DNA of 64,000 nt, taken from positions 20,662,630-20,726,629 of the forward strand of contig OY992837.1 of assembly GCA_963921425.1 (NCBI GenBank), given 5' to 3'. This DNA comes from Dryas octopetala. Taxonomy: Eukaryota > Streptophyta > Magnoliopsida > Rosales > Rosaceae. A program made the translations under genes and the position numbers. Below are positions 11,218 to 23,225 of the stretch, one piece after another. The notes under the pieces were generated by a model. That model did no database searches. It saw nothing but the letters and a program-made list of their open reading frames with translations, and was not told the DNA's origin. The number at the start of each line of letters is the position of its first letter. The stretch's first letter is position 1.

Positions 11218-11950
11218 TTGAGATTCATAGCATGTCACAGTCACAATGAGTTTAGACTTTAGACGACACTAAAATAGTAATTGTATATAAACCAAATTTG
11301 TCATATTCGCATGTGCAATGTTAACCTTTTTTATTTTATTTTTTTGCAACTTACGGATGTCCTTGAGATAGCAAAACCCTTAAATGGACATCCAATGACA
11401 AAAATATCCGCTCATTTGACATTTTGTCCATTTAATAATAAATTTAGGGATTATTAGTTGGAATCTAAATTGAACTATAAATGCATAATTGTGTATTTTC
11501 AAGCTAACAAAAATTCTCACATGCCTACTCGCAAATCGTGAGAATTTAGTTTGAACTTAGATATTATAAAATGATAAAGAATAATCATTCTATTCAAGAA
11601 CGTTCTTATATTGTGATCGATATATTATGTGCATTTTATACATGTATAAAAAATTGTCTCAAATAAAATGAAAATCAAGCATCCTTGTATAAGGACACTC
11701 TTGTATAAAATATGTATCTTATATTATTATATAATATCTAAGTCCGAACCAAATTTTGACAACCAGTTACTCATAAGAGAATGCCCCATTAGCTAAATAG
11801 ATAAAATTAAAAACACTAATAAATTACAAGAAAAGTGTCTTTTGGTCATTTTACAACATGCGAGAGCGACCCATGAGCCAGTGATACTATTGGACGACTT
11901 TTTTTTTTTTTTTTGGCTTAGGCTTATGTGTTATATATATGAAAAATCTT
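11218..11950. other. Intergenic AT-rich DNA
   Basis: No gene or bounded repeat recognised. Confidence 0.5.
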
Positions 11951-11952
11951 CA

Positions 11953-12455
11953 CTTTGTATAAAAGTCAAAACTACTTTTTACTTTACTATAAAGGAAATA
12001 AAATATTGAGCAGGTTACATAATGCAAATGCATACATATTAAGTTATTAACTAATTTTTTATTTATGTACAAATGATATTTCTTACTCGAGCTATGTGCT
12101 TTGCTAGTTTGCTTGTTGCTTAGTTATATATATAAAAAAGAGAAAAACTTACTGCAACAAAATATAGTTAATTTAATATGTTAATTCAATAATATAATGA
12201 CACCTATATATTTATATTTTATCACATAATAATTTCTTCAATTTTAAAATAAAAATGATGTCTTCACCACTTATAAGTTTTTTGTAATGATAAAACTTGG
12301 CTTTGTATAAAAGTCAAAACTACTTTTTACTTTATTTTAAAGGAAATAAAATATTAAGCAGGTTACATCATGCAAATGCATACATATTAACTAATTTTTT
12401 ATTTCTGTACAAATGATATTCCATACCCGAGGTATATGCTTTGCTTTGTTGCTTA
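11953..12455. repeat. Spaced direct duplication, units about 160 bp, offset 348 bp
   Basis: CTTTGTATAAAAGTCAAAAC begins at 11953 and again at 12301. The similarity continues through AGGAAATAAAATATT, GCAGGTTACAT, GCAAATGCATACATATTAA and TTGCTTAGT. The copies end near 12123 and 12455 and differ by scattered substitutions and small indels. Confidence 0.85.
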
Positions 12456-12472
12456 GTCTGTACATTGTCCGT

Positions 12473-12490
12473 ACACACACACACTCACAC

Positions 12491-12567
<77 letters not shown>
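12473..12567. repeat. Compound microsatellite (CA)n-(CT)n
   Basis: A short interrupted CA tract is followed by about 36 uninterrupted CT repeats (about 12495-12566). The ORF across it is an artefact. Confidence 0.95.
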
Positions 12568-12571
<4 letters not shown>

Positions 12572-12689
12572 CACTCTTCAGTATAAAATATTTCTCGACG
12601 TGGTTTCTTCTTTTTTTTTTTTTTCCCTTATCTTTGGGAATGCGAAATTGCCAAATACAGGTGTAAGTTAGACCAAGGACTTCATTTTC

Positions 12690-12935
12690 AATGAAAATTT
12701 ATATGGTCCAAAAACATAAAAAATTTCTTGGAAATATATCAATATTTGTAAAAATTAAACAAAAATGATAAAAATTGTAAGAAGATAAGGAAATTTTGAA
12801 TGAAAATTTAAGAGAGGTTTATTTAATCAATTATCTACTATTTTGATAAAAACATTTGAGCAAACTTAAATTATATTGTGAGTTTAATGTGATATGAGAT
12901 GAATATAATGTATACTGCAGACAAAGTTACTTAAA
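12690..12935. repeat. Decayed fragment of the hAT family at 41585 and 56230
   Basis: AAATTTTGAATGAAAATTTA, TATTTAATCA-ATTATCTACT, TTTGATAAAAACATT and TGATATGAGATGAATATAAT appear in the same order as in the left parts of the two better-preserved hAT copies. No ends are left. Confidence 0.6.
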
Positions 12936-13022
12936 AAATATTCATTAATTACCAATATTTGACTGAATGTACATCAAATATTAATGATACATTAATTGAA
13001 TATATATGTGTACATATATATA

Positions 13023-13383
13023 GGGGCGAATCCGTGATACCATATTTTTTACACAAATTTTCAATGGGGCTTATTCTATATAGAATTTCAACAATTTGAA
13101 CTGTCTATTTTCTTGTTCTCCATTAAAAAATCATTATTACAAAAAAATAGGTAAATTGGAAATCACTTACTTTTAAATGTCAATATTGGTCAACAAAATA
13201 AATACTTGAAATGTTGACCATTTAATCTTTGTAGGTAAATGATTTCTAATTTACCTAATTTTTTGCAAGAATATTCTTTTAATTGAGAACTAAAAAATAG
13301 ACGGTTCAGATCGTTGAAATTCTATATTGAATGGGCCCCATTCAAAACTTGTGTCAAAAATATGGTTTCATAGATCCATCTCC
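13023..13383. mobile_element. Foldback MITE, about 360 bp
   Basis: The left arm (from 13023: ATACCATATTTTTTACACAA, then CAATGGGGCTTATTCTATAT) matches the complement of the right arm (AACCATATTTTTGACACAAG, GAATGGGGCCCATTCAATAT) for about 150 bp. The element sits in a (TA)n tract, so the target duplication cannot be resolved. Confidence 0.75.
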
Positions 13384-13586
13384 ATATATATATATATATA
13401 TATATCGACTGTATTTTATTGAAATGCATTACATAAAACATTAATAAAATTCTCACCGAAAAAATTATAATAAATTACTCTCAAGTACTGATTTTGAAAT
13501 ATTTTTAACTAAAACCCAACCAAATAAAAAAATTAAGTTCAAGCTTAATCTGTCCGTGTACGCGCGTGCAGAGTTGAAAAAATACA

Positions 13587-13825
13587 CTATCGAGTGCTCG
13601 ATAGCCTGCTGAGAGCTTAGTGGATGCACACTGTAGATGTATTTGCATAATTTTAGGTGGCAGATGCATCTTTTTAGGTTGCAGATGCCCTTTTTAAGTT
13701 GCAAATGTATCTTTTTAGATTACAGATGACATGTTTTAGGTTATACATGCAGGTTTTAGATTGCAGATGCAGCTTTCATATGCATATTAGGTTGCATATA
13801 TGTATCTGTCGAGCGCTTGGTAGAC
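13587..13825. repeat. Palindrome-bounded cassette with internal 25-bp-type repeats
   Basis: It opens with the palindrome CTATCGAGTGCTCGATAG (13587-13604; 8-bp stems, TG centre) and ends with GAGCGCTTGGT (13811-13821). In between (about 13648-13790), about six diverged units of TTTTAGGTTGCAGATGCATC recur every 20-27 bp. The same opening and closing motifs bound a different interior at 23241-23591. The minus ORF over it reflects the repeats only. Confidence 0.6.
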
Positions 13826-13917
13826 AGTTTGAGCTTTTACTTAATTTTAGGCCGACTTAGGTTTGGGTTAAATTTATTTCTCATTTGGGTTTCTAATTAA
13901 AGCACCCAAAAAATTAA

Positions 13918-14178
13918 GGCTTATTCGCACAAATGCCCCTTGAAAGTACATTTCATTCTCACTTTTCCCCTTTAAACTTTAATATTCTCACTTTGCCCCC
14001 CGCACTTTACAAACCCCATATTCTGTCAAGCCCGTCAATGACTTCGTTAAAAAATCTGACGTGTCGCTTACATGGATGAGCGACACGTAAGCTTTTTTGA
14101 CGGAGTGAGAAGATTAAACTTTAAAGGGACAAAGTGAAAATAAAAATTACTTTCAATGGGCATTTATGCGAATAAGTC
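13918..14178. mobile_element. Mutator-type foldback MITE, 261 bp
   Basis: The ends are GGCTTATTCGCACAAATGCCC and GGGCATTTATGCGAATAAGTC, inverted over about 70 bp per arm. A perfect 9-bp target duplication AAAAATTAA flanks it (13909-13917 and 14179-14187). The centre holds a second hairpin, ACGTGTCGCT...AGCGACACGT. Confidence 0.9.
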
Positions 14179-14189
14179 AAAAATTAATG

Positions 14190-14946
14190 ACATCAATTTA
14201 AGAGATGGATTGACAATTTATATTTTTCATATTCCACATGAAAATTTTAATAATAGTATGTTAAGAGTTGGTTTAATATATTACTTAAATATATAAATTT
14301 GGTAGTTATGTTTAGGGGTGGAATCGGTTCAGTAACCGAACCGATTGGCCACCACCGACTACCAAACCGCCACCAGCGGAATGGCCAGATTCGCCACCGC
14401 TACCGACAAGGTCGATTACTGCATGTTTCGGTATCGGTTGGTGCAAGTCAATATCAAAGAGAAAGAAGCAGAGAACAAACAAAATCAAAACCATGTGAGA
14501 TTTACAACCAAAATCATCCAAAAAAATGAAAAACCCACAAGCAGATAAGCAAAATCCAGAGCTGCAACAAAGCCCAAATCTGAAGTTTATACATACAATA
14601 ATCTCAAATCCAAAAAATGCAACAGATAACCCCAAATCTATAAGAGGATAAACCATAGGAGGATAACCTCAAATCTTCTCTAGATATCGAAACAGTGGTG
14701 AGAGAGATAAAGAAAGAAAGATAGGCGACGATGATGACTGGTGAGACAGAGAGAGAGGCAGCGAGACAACGAGAGGGAGAGAGCCAGGCGACAGTGGTTT
14801 AAGGGTGGAGTTCGTGGTGGTGGCGAGAGTTTGAGATGGTGGTGGTGGGTGGACTCTGAGATATTGGTGGTGGTGGGGGGAGTCTGAGATGCTGGTGGTG
14901 GTGGAGATTGCAGAGGGCGTCGAAGATGATGGTGGTGGCTGGGACC

Positions 14947-14992
<46 letters not shown>

Positions 14993-15073
14993 GAGATGGT
15001 GGTTGGGATCAAATGAGATGGTGGCTGGGATCGCAAAGGTGATGATAGTTGTGACTGGTGGTTGGGATCGCAG
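14190..15073. other. Low-complexity intergenic DNA with a (GA)n tract
   Basis: Contains an AACCGAACCGATT-type stretch near 14330, GGTGGT/GAGAGA-rich DNA from 14680, and a GA microsatellite at about 14950-14992. The Ser/Pro/His-rich minus ORFs (14669-15147) overlap in several frames and are low-complexity artefacts. Confidence 0.55.
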
Positions 15074-15076
15074 AGT

Positions 15077-17170
15077 GTCACACCCCGAATCCCGAGTATG
15101 CGACATAGGTACCCTCTCTGAGTACCCCAAGAGATTAATACCAACAAACTGGCGTTAATCCCCCAAGACGCTCAAGAAGGGTTGAACCTTTTTAATTTAA
15201 ATGGATCAGGTTGGATCAGAGTACTCATTACACAACAAGATCTTGTAAGGAAATAATAAGATTAAAATAAATATGTAATCAAAATATAGATTAACTAACC
15301 CGTTGGTGGAATAGTTAAATCACCACCCCAAAAAGGGCATTACCAAAGTAAGTAAAACCCACATAAGTTTACAAAATGATTAAAAAAAATATCATTGTTC
15401 AAATAGGTTCCCAATGTAAAACGCACATGGGAAAACAAGAATCGCTACAATAGCAAAAGACATGACAACAGAGACCTTGAGACAACCGACATGAAAATCT
15501 AAGCTGCACACCACTCAATCAAGATCTCCTCCAATAGGCAAATCTCCATAAGCAATAGAAAAGGAAACAAAACAAAGCTTCCCTCAGGGGATCCTGCTAG
15601 GTTTGAAAACCTTTAAAAACATTTCCTGTAAAAGATTGATTTTCAAAATCCTAAAATATTTCCATAAAAACGATTTAACACCTCAGCTGCAGCAGTATAT
15701 AGTAAACATGCATAAAAACCCATAAATAATAATAAATCAGATGATTCATACACATTAGGTACAACTATGTTATCGGCTGCAAAAAACAACTACTATAGCG
15801 AGAGTGCCCTGATAAACAGAGATAGGAGCTCGCAATTGAGAAAGCGTATCAACTGTCACCGGATCAGTTATGAGTCCTGGCTTCACACAAGCACACACAC
15901 ACACACGTGATAACTTGGCTAAGAACCCCATAAGGTGAGTGATTAATTCTTCTAGAAGGTTTATAGATTTGAACCCAAGGTTACCAACGAGGCTACTCTT
16001 ACTCTCAGACCAAACACAATAAGCATAATAGCATGTTATAACAGTTTAAAAACTACATAGATACACACAAAGTTCAAAGTCAGGAATGTAGGATAAATCC
16101 CTCTACCTGAAATCCAATGCTCTTTAAGTATTTTCTTCCACAAGCCTTCCATGTTCGCTCACGGTCCTATCTTGAAAAATTCTCCGTAACAAGACAATAT
16201 GGCAATCTTAACCTTTTAATAACTCGGCAACTAGGTAACTGAGTAATCCGATAGAAAAAAATTTGACAAAAGAAAACAAATTCTAAATTAGGGATGATTA
16301 ACAATAAGGGAAGACGGTATAACTTCTCCTGTAGTCATACATTGTTAGTTTCTAGTCCTAGATGGACTAAATTCTACTATTTAGAATTTATTTAAGGGTT
16401 CACAAGTTTCAAATTTTATCTTGAAGTCAAACCAATTGACTATTTGCTTTTACTCAAAGCAATTGCTCAAAATAATTTAGATTAATTCAACTTAATCTCT
16501 GCAATAGAAACTTGCTAATCTTAGCATGCTAATTACCTTTAATTAAAAAAATATGTCTCTATGCTTAATTTATAAATAAATCATACTTAATTAATCTAAG
16601 CATGCATCCTAAAATTAAAGCCTAAAAATAAATAAATAAAATAAAAATATTAAAATACTTACCCGGTTGTAGATCGAGAAAGGTAGACTCCACTCCTAGA
16701 ATCTTCTTTTTGTACTTCCAAAACTTTAAACTAAAGGAAGTTTCTTCCTTTTTGGTATGTCTCTTTTTAGAGAGACTCCCAAAGAACCAATGAGTAAGTA
16801 ACTCTAACTTCACTTAGTGGTGCAAGTGAAAATGAGGGACAATGGTCTCTATTTATAGGCACTAGAGGGTTGGAGGAAGTTATAAATCTCCAATGTGGGA
16901 CAAATTGCACTGAAAATGCACAAAGAAGGGCTGAAAATTGAATTGGGTTGAGAATACTTGGTTAGCTAGAAACCTATTTACACTCACACAAAACCCGCGG
17001 GTCGACTCGGATGATAACACGTAGGTTAGCTTGACCCGGCGTGAACAGTGGCTGGCTCTTAAAGAAACTAACGTCCCAGATCACGCTTCTTTAATGAACT
17101 TGTGCGACTGAGATTAGATCGCGGAACCGGTTCCGGTGCAACGCGTCTCACGGAGCTCAGCATGAGCTCG
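15077..17170. mobile_element. Probable LTR block of an unassigned retroelement
   Basis: The left edge, TGTCACACCCCGAATCCC, is typical of plant LTR ends. On the minus strand a TATA box (TATAAATAGAGACC, about 16850) is followed by a 5' UTR-like segment and a good splice donor (CAACCGG|GTAAGT, about 16665). The right edge abuts the broken integrase ORF near 17200. No coding domains or second LTR were seen; it may be an LTR inserted into, or replacing the 3' half of, the neighbouring copia. Confidence 0.4.
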
Positions 17171-17175
17171 TCTCG

Positions 17176-18288
17176 TCAACGCACCCAGCGAATCACATAC
17201 CGAGTGACTTCCAATAAATGTCGATTTTTGCGTTCAGCAACCCCATTCTGTTGTGGAGAATGAGCGCAAGAAGTCTGATGAAGGATCCCCGCAGAAGCAA
17301 AATACTGAGTCAACTCTGTATTAACGAACTCACCGCCATTATCTGAGCGCAAAACCTTAATAGGACAGACAAACTGGGTGAGGACCATGTGATGAAAAAG
17401 GCGAAAAACAGCACACACATCACTTTTATGTTTCAGAAGATAAATCCAAGTCATCCTAGTACAATCATCAATAAATGTCACAAACCATTTCATTCCTTTA
17501 TGTGTACCACACGGGGCCGGACCCCAAACATCCGAGTGGACCAAAGCAAAAGGAACATCCATACGTGTAGCACTAGAAGGAAACACTGAACGATGACTTT
17601 TGGCCAACACACAAACTTCACAATTAAAATTGGAAATGTTCAATCCACGAAATAAAGAGGGAAACAAGCGCCGAAGATAACTAAAGGACGGATGACCAAG
17701 TCGGCGATGCCACAACCAAATCTTCTTCTTATTTTCAGAGGAACCATCACTAACTAAACTCACAATGCCACGACCATCCGAAGCGGAAACCCCACTATCC
17801 AGATAGTACAATCCACCACTCTTTCTACCACTGCCAATCTTCTCCTTGGTATGAATATCCTGGAAAACACAATGTGTAGGAAAGAATGTGGCCACACAAT
17901 TATGAGTTTTGGTTAGTTGACTAACAGAAATAAGGTTACAATTTAAGGAAGGAACAAATAGCACATTATGTAAAGACAAATCAGATGAGAAGGATACCGT
18001 GCCGCCCCCTAGAACAGAAGATGACACACCGTTGGCATTAACAATAAATGGTTTAGGACAAACAGATGAAAGATGACTAAAAACATAACGATCAGAAGTC
18101 ATATGATCCGTAGCACCTGTATCAATTATCCATGCACCACTACCAGTATCAACAGAAGTACTCAAAGCAGAGTTAGAAATACCTGACTTGGCAACAAAGC
18201 TGGAGGAACTAACAGAGTTCACCTTGGAACGCAGCATAAGAAGAGGAGGAGGTGGCTTCAGACCAACCATACTATTGGTTCCATTCAA
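17176..18288 (-). pseudogene. Ty1/copia polyprotein fragment: protease, GAG-pre-integrase, integrase
   Basis: This 370-codon minus ORF is the middle of a copia polyprotein. It has the aspartic protease (WIIDTGATDHM), the GAG-pre-integrase zinc region (LWHRRLGHPS, CEVCVLAKSHR) and the integrase core, with D in LVHSDVWGPAP, D in LRSDNGGEF and E in QQNGVAERKNRHLLE. Similarity stops after HLLEVTR near 17200, so reverse transcriptase and RNase H are missing. Upstream, the frame enters from SATGLNGTNS with no gag. It is the coding remnant of the element whose LTR and primer site are at 19100-19287. Confidence 0.9.
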
Positions 18289-18339
18289 ACCTGTAGCCGA
18301 GAACCAGAGGGAGGCGTTTCGGACATGGTGTGCAGCACC

Positions 18340-19090
18340 TTTTTTTTCCTTTTTTTTTTTTTTTGGTTAATATTCAGTACCAAGAGATTGTGCACAATCT
18401 CACAGGCTGATCAACGTGAAGCGGAGGCGCGCAGGCAGAGGCGGAGGCGAGCACCTTCGCTGGCGCACGAGAGAGACAGAGGTGTGGCGTCGCGTCTCTG
18501 GTGGTTGACGCGAGCGACGGGGGGGGGGGGGTAGGCGACGGCGTCGCTGCTGGTCGACGTGAGGCAGATGCGCGCAGGCAGAGGAAGAGCGTCGTGCACA
18601 GTCGCAGGCAGTCGACTTCGATATGCAGGCAGTCGCAGGCAGAGGCAGTTGCAGGCGCACAAGGAAGGTGGAGGCGGAGGCACCCACTGGAAGGAAGCAC
18701 GCGCAGTCGACGGCGCACGAAGAAGGCAGAGGCGGAGGTGGCGACACGGCCAGAGCAGACGGTGCCGTTTTCGATCCCACACAGTCAGAACAGACCGTGC
18801 TGGTGCGGCGCACAGGCTGGCAGAGATGGCGTCGGCGGCGTCGCTGGCGCACAGACAGTCGCAGACGTAGACGGCGGCGTGAAGGAGCAGAAGAGGTGGC
18901 AGCAAGCGACGGTGGCGACGTTGTGCGGCGAGCGACGGTGGCAAAGGAGGTGTGCAGCCGAGTGACAGGGACACTGGGCAGCGAGCAACAGTGGCGAGTT
19001 CGCAGCGGAAAGGAACACAATAGTTAGGTGGAGTATAGAGAACCAGTAGGATAGAGAATTTTTCTGGAAAAATTCTTCAAAAAACAGTAG
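18340..19090. other. GC-rich, repeat-like segment in place of copia gag
   Basis: It lies between the primer-binding site and the protease region. It is far more GC-rich than its surroundings and built from repeated GGCGACG, GCAGGCAG and GGAGGCGGAGG words, with a G14-type run near 18520. ORFs open in several frames on both strands, all Arg/Ser/Pro/Ala-rich, which argues against real coding. No gag zinc knuckle was seen. Confidence 0.5.
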
Positions 19091-19115
19091 GATAGAGAAC
19101 CATGCTCTGATACCA

Positions 19116-19287
19116 TGTACAAAGAAGGTTTTAGGTTTAGGGTTTCAATATGATTTCTGCTCTATTGAATAAGACCACAAAGTGTGGTTTATATACATGG
19201 GCCTAGAACTAAATTACAGGAATTAATAAATCACCTAATTAATTCTAATAATTACACAATAATCACATGTGTTGACTCACACCAACA
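19116..19287 (-). mobile_element. Copia LTR (172 bp) with adjacent tRNA-Met primer-binding site
   Basis: On the minus strand the LTR runs from TGTTGGTGTGAGTCAACACA to CTTTGTACA. It is followed directly by TGGTATCAGAGCATGG (19115-19100), the classic initiator tRNA-Met primer site of plant copia elements. This is the 5' LTR of the truncated element to the left; no 3' LTR was found in the window. Confidence 0.85.
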
Positions 19288-19289
19288 AA

Positions 19290-22200
19290 TATATGGATGG
19301 ATTACATTGATTGAAGTGAATGATCATATGTATTATTTTATTTTTTATGGCCTCAACTATTTATATTTTTGATACAAAATAAATAATACCATTAGTTTTT
19401 AGAGTTTGTTTTTTTAGCCTACTTGCTAAAGAAAAATCACAATCCAGTCCACTTTAATGAAATTCATGCAACACAGAACCCACCGAGCGAGCGCTCGGTG
19501 AACATTGCCGAGTGCTCGATACTGTTCACCGAGCAAGAATTAGACGAACAAAAAACAATATTTGGTTGCTAATGAACATTTCAAAAAGTTGATGTGTATG
19601 GTTAAAGTTCAAAATTTCACTAAGTCACTTATGGGCCATAGAGTATAGTTCCTCCCAATTCCCAATTCTATAGTCAAGCTAATTTGGATATACAAAATTT
19701 ATTAGTTTATTATATTCTTTTTCTAATTAAAGGCCACATACGTTATGATTTTGGTACTTGTTGTTTGGGCAAGATTCTACTAAATTACTTGTAGATTCAA
19801 TTGTCTCAGTTGTAGTCCAATTGCTTAAACTTTATCAATTTTTTGTACTTAAATTTTATCAATTTTTGTACTTAAAATTTTAATTGAATTACTCTTTTAC
19901 GTATCTCTCATGAACTTCTCACGTGTTCATTTTACCGAAAAGATTGCACTTGCCCAGATAAACTTGACGAAATTAAGCAATTGAAACAATTAATAAACTA
20001 GAATATCAAATTTGAGACAAATGAAACCAGAAGTACCAGAACTTGACTCAAATTATAGGTTCCAAAATCATAATTTAACCCTCTAATAAAAAATTGAAAT
20101 TAAAATTAAATGATGCATGTTAACAATTAATAAAATAAAAAAATTGTTGACAATTTATCAATATTTTGTTGGCTGGGCTCACTTTTATATTTTTTACTAC
20201 TTTACTTTAATGTAAAGGTATGAGGAGCTAGCATGACTGCTAGATTCAAATGCATATACCATGCACCGCACCAACGCTTAGAAAACTTTTGTTCAATGAT
20301 GGAGGCTAGGATATCTCGTCGTCATAACTCATAAGTACTATTATCCTATATTTAATTCGTTACGCAATATCTGGTTATTATAATATCTATATTATGGACC
20401 GTTGCTCAGAAAAGTTAATGTTATATATGTTAAAATTGTACTCTTAACTATTTTGTGACTTTTTCAATAATAAAAAAAAAAACTATTTTGTGATTAACAA
20501 ACTTTGTCACTTGCACAGATTAAATATTATACTCCAGATTAGCTTATGAATCTCAGCTCAAGTGGTATAGACGGGATGACCAAGTAAATGGTAGATCTTA
20601 GGTTCTGATTTTCTTTGTAACAAAAACAAAAAAGAGCTTGTTTCTATAAAAATATAAAAATACTTCTTTTTATCTCTCATTATTCCTATAATACTCTTTA
20701 CTCTTTGATATGCCAACTCAAACACTTATTTATTAAACACTCTTCCTATAACAACTTATAGAGCAAAGGGTTACAAGCGCTCAAACAAAAAAAATGCACA
20801 ATTAGGTTTTATGATTAAATTTGAGCGATCATGTAAGTTAGCCACGTGGGATACTTAGAATGTTACAATGCTTAAGAAATTAATTAGTATTGCTCTTCAA
20901 GTGTTGTTGTCTTGTTGGCAAATATGTAAGCCACAGAAGGCCATGCCATAAAAGAAAGAAATTAAAAATGGGCCTACACGACTTCAATGGTGTAAGACTG
21001 AAAATGATGGATGCAATTTGGCTTTCTGGACAAGTGGTTTTGTCTTTGCCTCACAATTCCTCCATAATGAGCAAGATTAAAGGTCTTGTGCTAGACAAAA
21101 TCATTTGAATGCAACCCAAGTGGAAAATTAATAGCTTTTCTGAGAAAACTTTGAGTTTTCCTTTTGCTTGAATATGAGCCTTCCCCAGTTCGATCGATTT
21201 CTTTTAATTAATCTGTTTACATCTTAGAAATCCCAGGCATTAGTGAGCACTCGAATTTGAGTACTTTAATTATGATAATGACCTTGAAAGTGTAGAAGCC
21301 ATCCATATTTTAAAGATTCAAAAGGATGGAAAGGCCTAAAGAGAAAAGAAATCTTGTGGCACTTTTTCATTGTGGAAGTCTTGTCATGAAGATGTTAGCT
21401 AGAAATCTGGACTCTAATGCGCCAATAACTCAATAATAAAAAATAAATCACAACAAAGAAAAAGTTTGTCATTGACCACCCAATCGCATACATCCATACA
21501 GATCGAACCAAATCAATTGAGCTGAATTAACTAGGAACTAGTTTGTCCAATTCGATTGATCCTTAATTAGAACTCTTTCACTCAATTAAAATAAACCATA
21601 ACGGGGCATATATATATATATATTTTTAAGAAGAGGGCAAGCCCATTCAGATGCGGACATATGCACGTTTGCACTTGCGCTGAGCGCGCAGTGGCACGTT
21701 CGCACTTTCGCATTTTCAGTTGTCTGCACCTAATCAAATATAAAGAATAAGGTTCTAAATGGTTTGCTATAACTAAATTGGATTAACTATATACATCTCA
21801 TGTTCAACTGTCACAATTTTAACAAGCATTGTTTTTTTTTGGAATACAATAATGAGGTATATGTAGATTATATTTCATCCTTTTCAAATCTTCATCGAAT
21901 CATTTCAAACAACTCCCACATTATTTTCTACTAAGTTTTGAGTTGCATGCCGAACTCACTAGATATAATATATGATTTGAGAAAAATGTAAAGTCTCTTA
22001 CTAAAAGTTATTATTAATCCAACTAGCTAGTTATTCTTCTTAAAAAAAGAAAAAATACAACTAGTTAGTGGTATTTCTCTCAATAATATTAAATAAAATT
22101 CTAAATTTGAATTTACCTCTCCTATGTCAAAAGAGTTACTATTAATCAATAATTATGTTGATAAAAAGCACAAAATATTAAATCATTAATTGTCATAAAG

Positions 22201-22550
22201 GTAACATTAATTAAAAATTATTTTGTCAAAGGCTTAATTAAAAAGCCAATTTATATTATAAATGTTATAATTATATTTTGACATATCATATAATCTTCAA
22301 AGTATGAAATAATTTTATACATTAATATATAAGTATTATGTCATCATGATTGATCGGGTGGAGAAGTTTGCAAATGATTCGTTCCCTCTTTGAATCAATA
22401 ACCCATCTGATTTATTTTCCGTATATTAATTGTATCGTCTACATATAAAAGTATATTCTGCATCTTCCTACTTTACATGTCCTTGAAGTTTTGTTTCTAT
22501 ACTATGATGTCGGGCGTTCTTGTAGAAGTAGGAATCTCGTTAGATGTATG
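19290..22550. other. Intergenic AT-rich DNA
   Basis: No gene recognised. It holds a palindrome cassette end at 19440-19550 (listed separately), a weak tRNA-like A-box stretch near 20554 and a short GC island near 21665-21710 (CTTGCGCTGAGCGCGCAG). Confidence 0.5.
19440..19550 (-). repeat. Palindrome cassette terminus (inverted copy of the 23.6-kb end)
   Basis: Contains CACCGAGCGAGCGCTCGGTG (19481-19500; 9-bp perfect stems, AG centre), then GCCGAGTGCTCG and CACCGAGC. The 50 bp to its left (CCACTTTAATGAAATTCATG, AACACAGAACCCACC) match the reverse complement of 23583-23630. Confidence 0.7.
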
Positions 22551-22552
22551 AA

Positions 22553-22705
22553 CTTTTTATTCAATATGAAAATTCTCATTACAAAGATGGACCAAGCCAA
22601 TGAGGCCCACAACCCACATCTAACCATAAATTACACCCATGGTTAGATAAAGCAAGCTTTGCTGTGTGCCACTTGATTATATTCTCTTCGACAAAAGATT
22701 TTTCA
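22553..22705 (-). mobile_element. 5'-truncated LINE, 3' end only
   Basis: The minus strand encodes the C-terminus of a plant L1 RNase H region: KLALSNHGCNLWLDVG, then PHWLGPSL and a stop. It is closely similar in layout to the LINE fragment ending near 52340. A short AT-rich 3' UTR follows. Confidence 0.75.
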
Positions 22706-22719
22706 TTTAAGAGTAAATA

Positions 22720-23055
22720 AGAGATTTGTTTATAGACCTACTTTGTATTATAATAAGATGATTGAAACCGTTTATTTTCTAAATCTCTATTCAAGTATCA
22801 TCTTTAAAAAAATTAGATGAGTCGAAAATCGTTTAACTATTTGATTAATTGATCATCATTTCCTCTATATAAAAAAATGATCATCACTTCAAATGTTTAT
22901 TAAAATCATTATGTTCATCTATTTATTCTCACAATTACATGTCTTAATTATTTTCAATTTGTCTAATTTTCTTAAATAGAGACTTAAAAAATAAGCGTTT
23001 AATTCAATCATCGAACTAGAATGCAAAATGGGTCCCCACAAGAGATTTTTTATGA
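22720..23055. mobile_element. Diverged foldback MITE
   Basis: ATGATTGAAACCGTTTATTTTC with CTCTATTCAAG, and the complement of the right side (ATGATTGAATTAAACGCTTA with CTCTATTTAAG), form weak arms of about 110 bp. No clear target duplication. Confidence 0.4.
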
Positions 23056-23225
23056 ATCTTTAACTGAGCAATATTAAGAAAGTTGGAACATCCAATCCTA
23101 AATCAATTGAAAATATAATAAATTATTTTAAAGTCAATTTTACAACCCTTAAAGATGAATAAATTCACCTAAAAAGTTGTAATGATAAATAAGTCTATTT
23201 TTTACAAATAAAACCCACATTATAA

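Noticed and set aside
14669-15158. Long Ser/Pro/His-rich ORFs on both strands
   Set aside because: They overlap in several frames across GGTGGT and (GA)n low-complexity DNA and show no domain; composition artefact.
18400-19027. Overlapping Arg/Ser/Ala-rich ORFs of up to 206 codons
   Set aside because: Open in most frames of a GC-rich repeat array inside a copia remnant; no gag or other domain.
20550-20620. Possible SINE (AGCTCAAGTGGT ... GGTTCTGATT)
   Set aside because: The B box is poor, and no target duplication or tail was seen.
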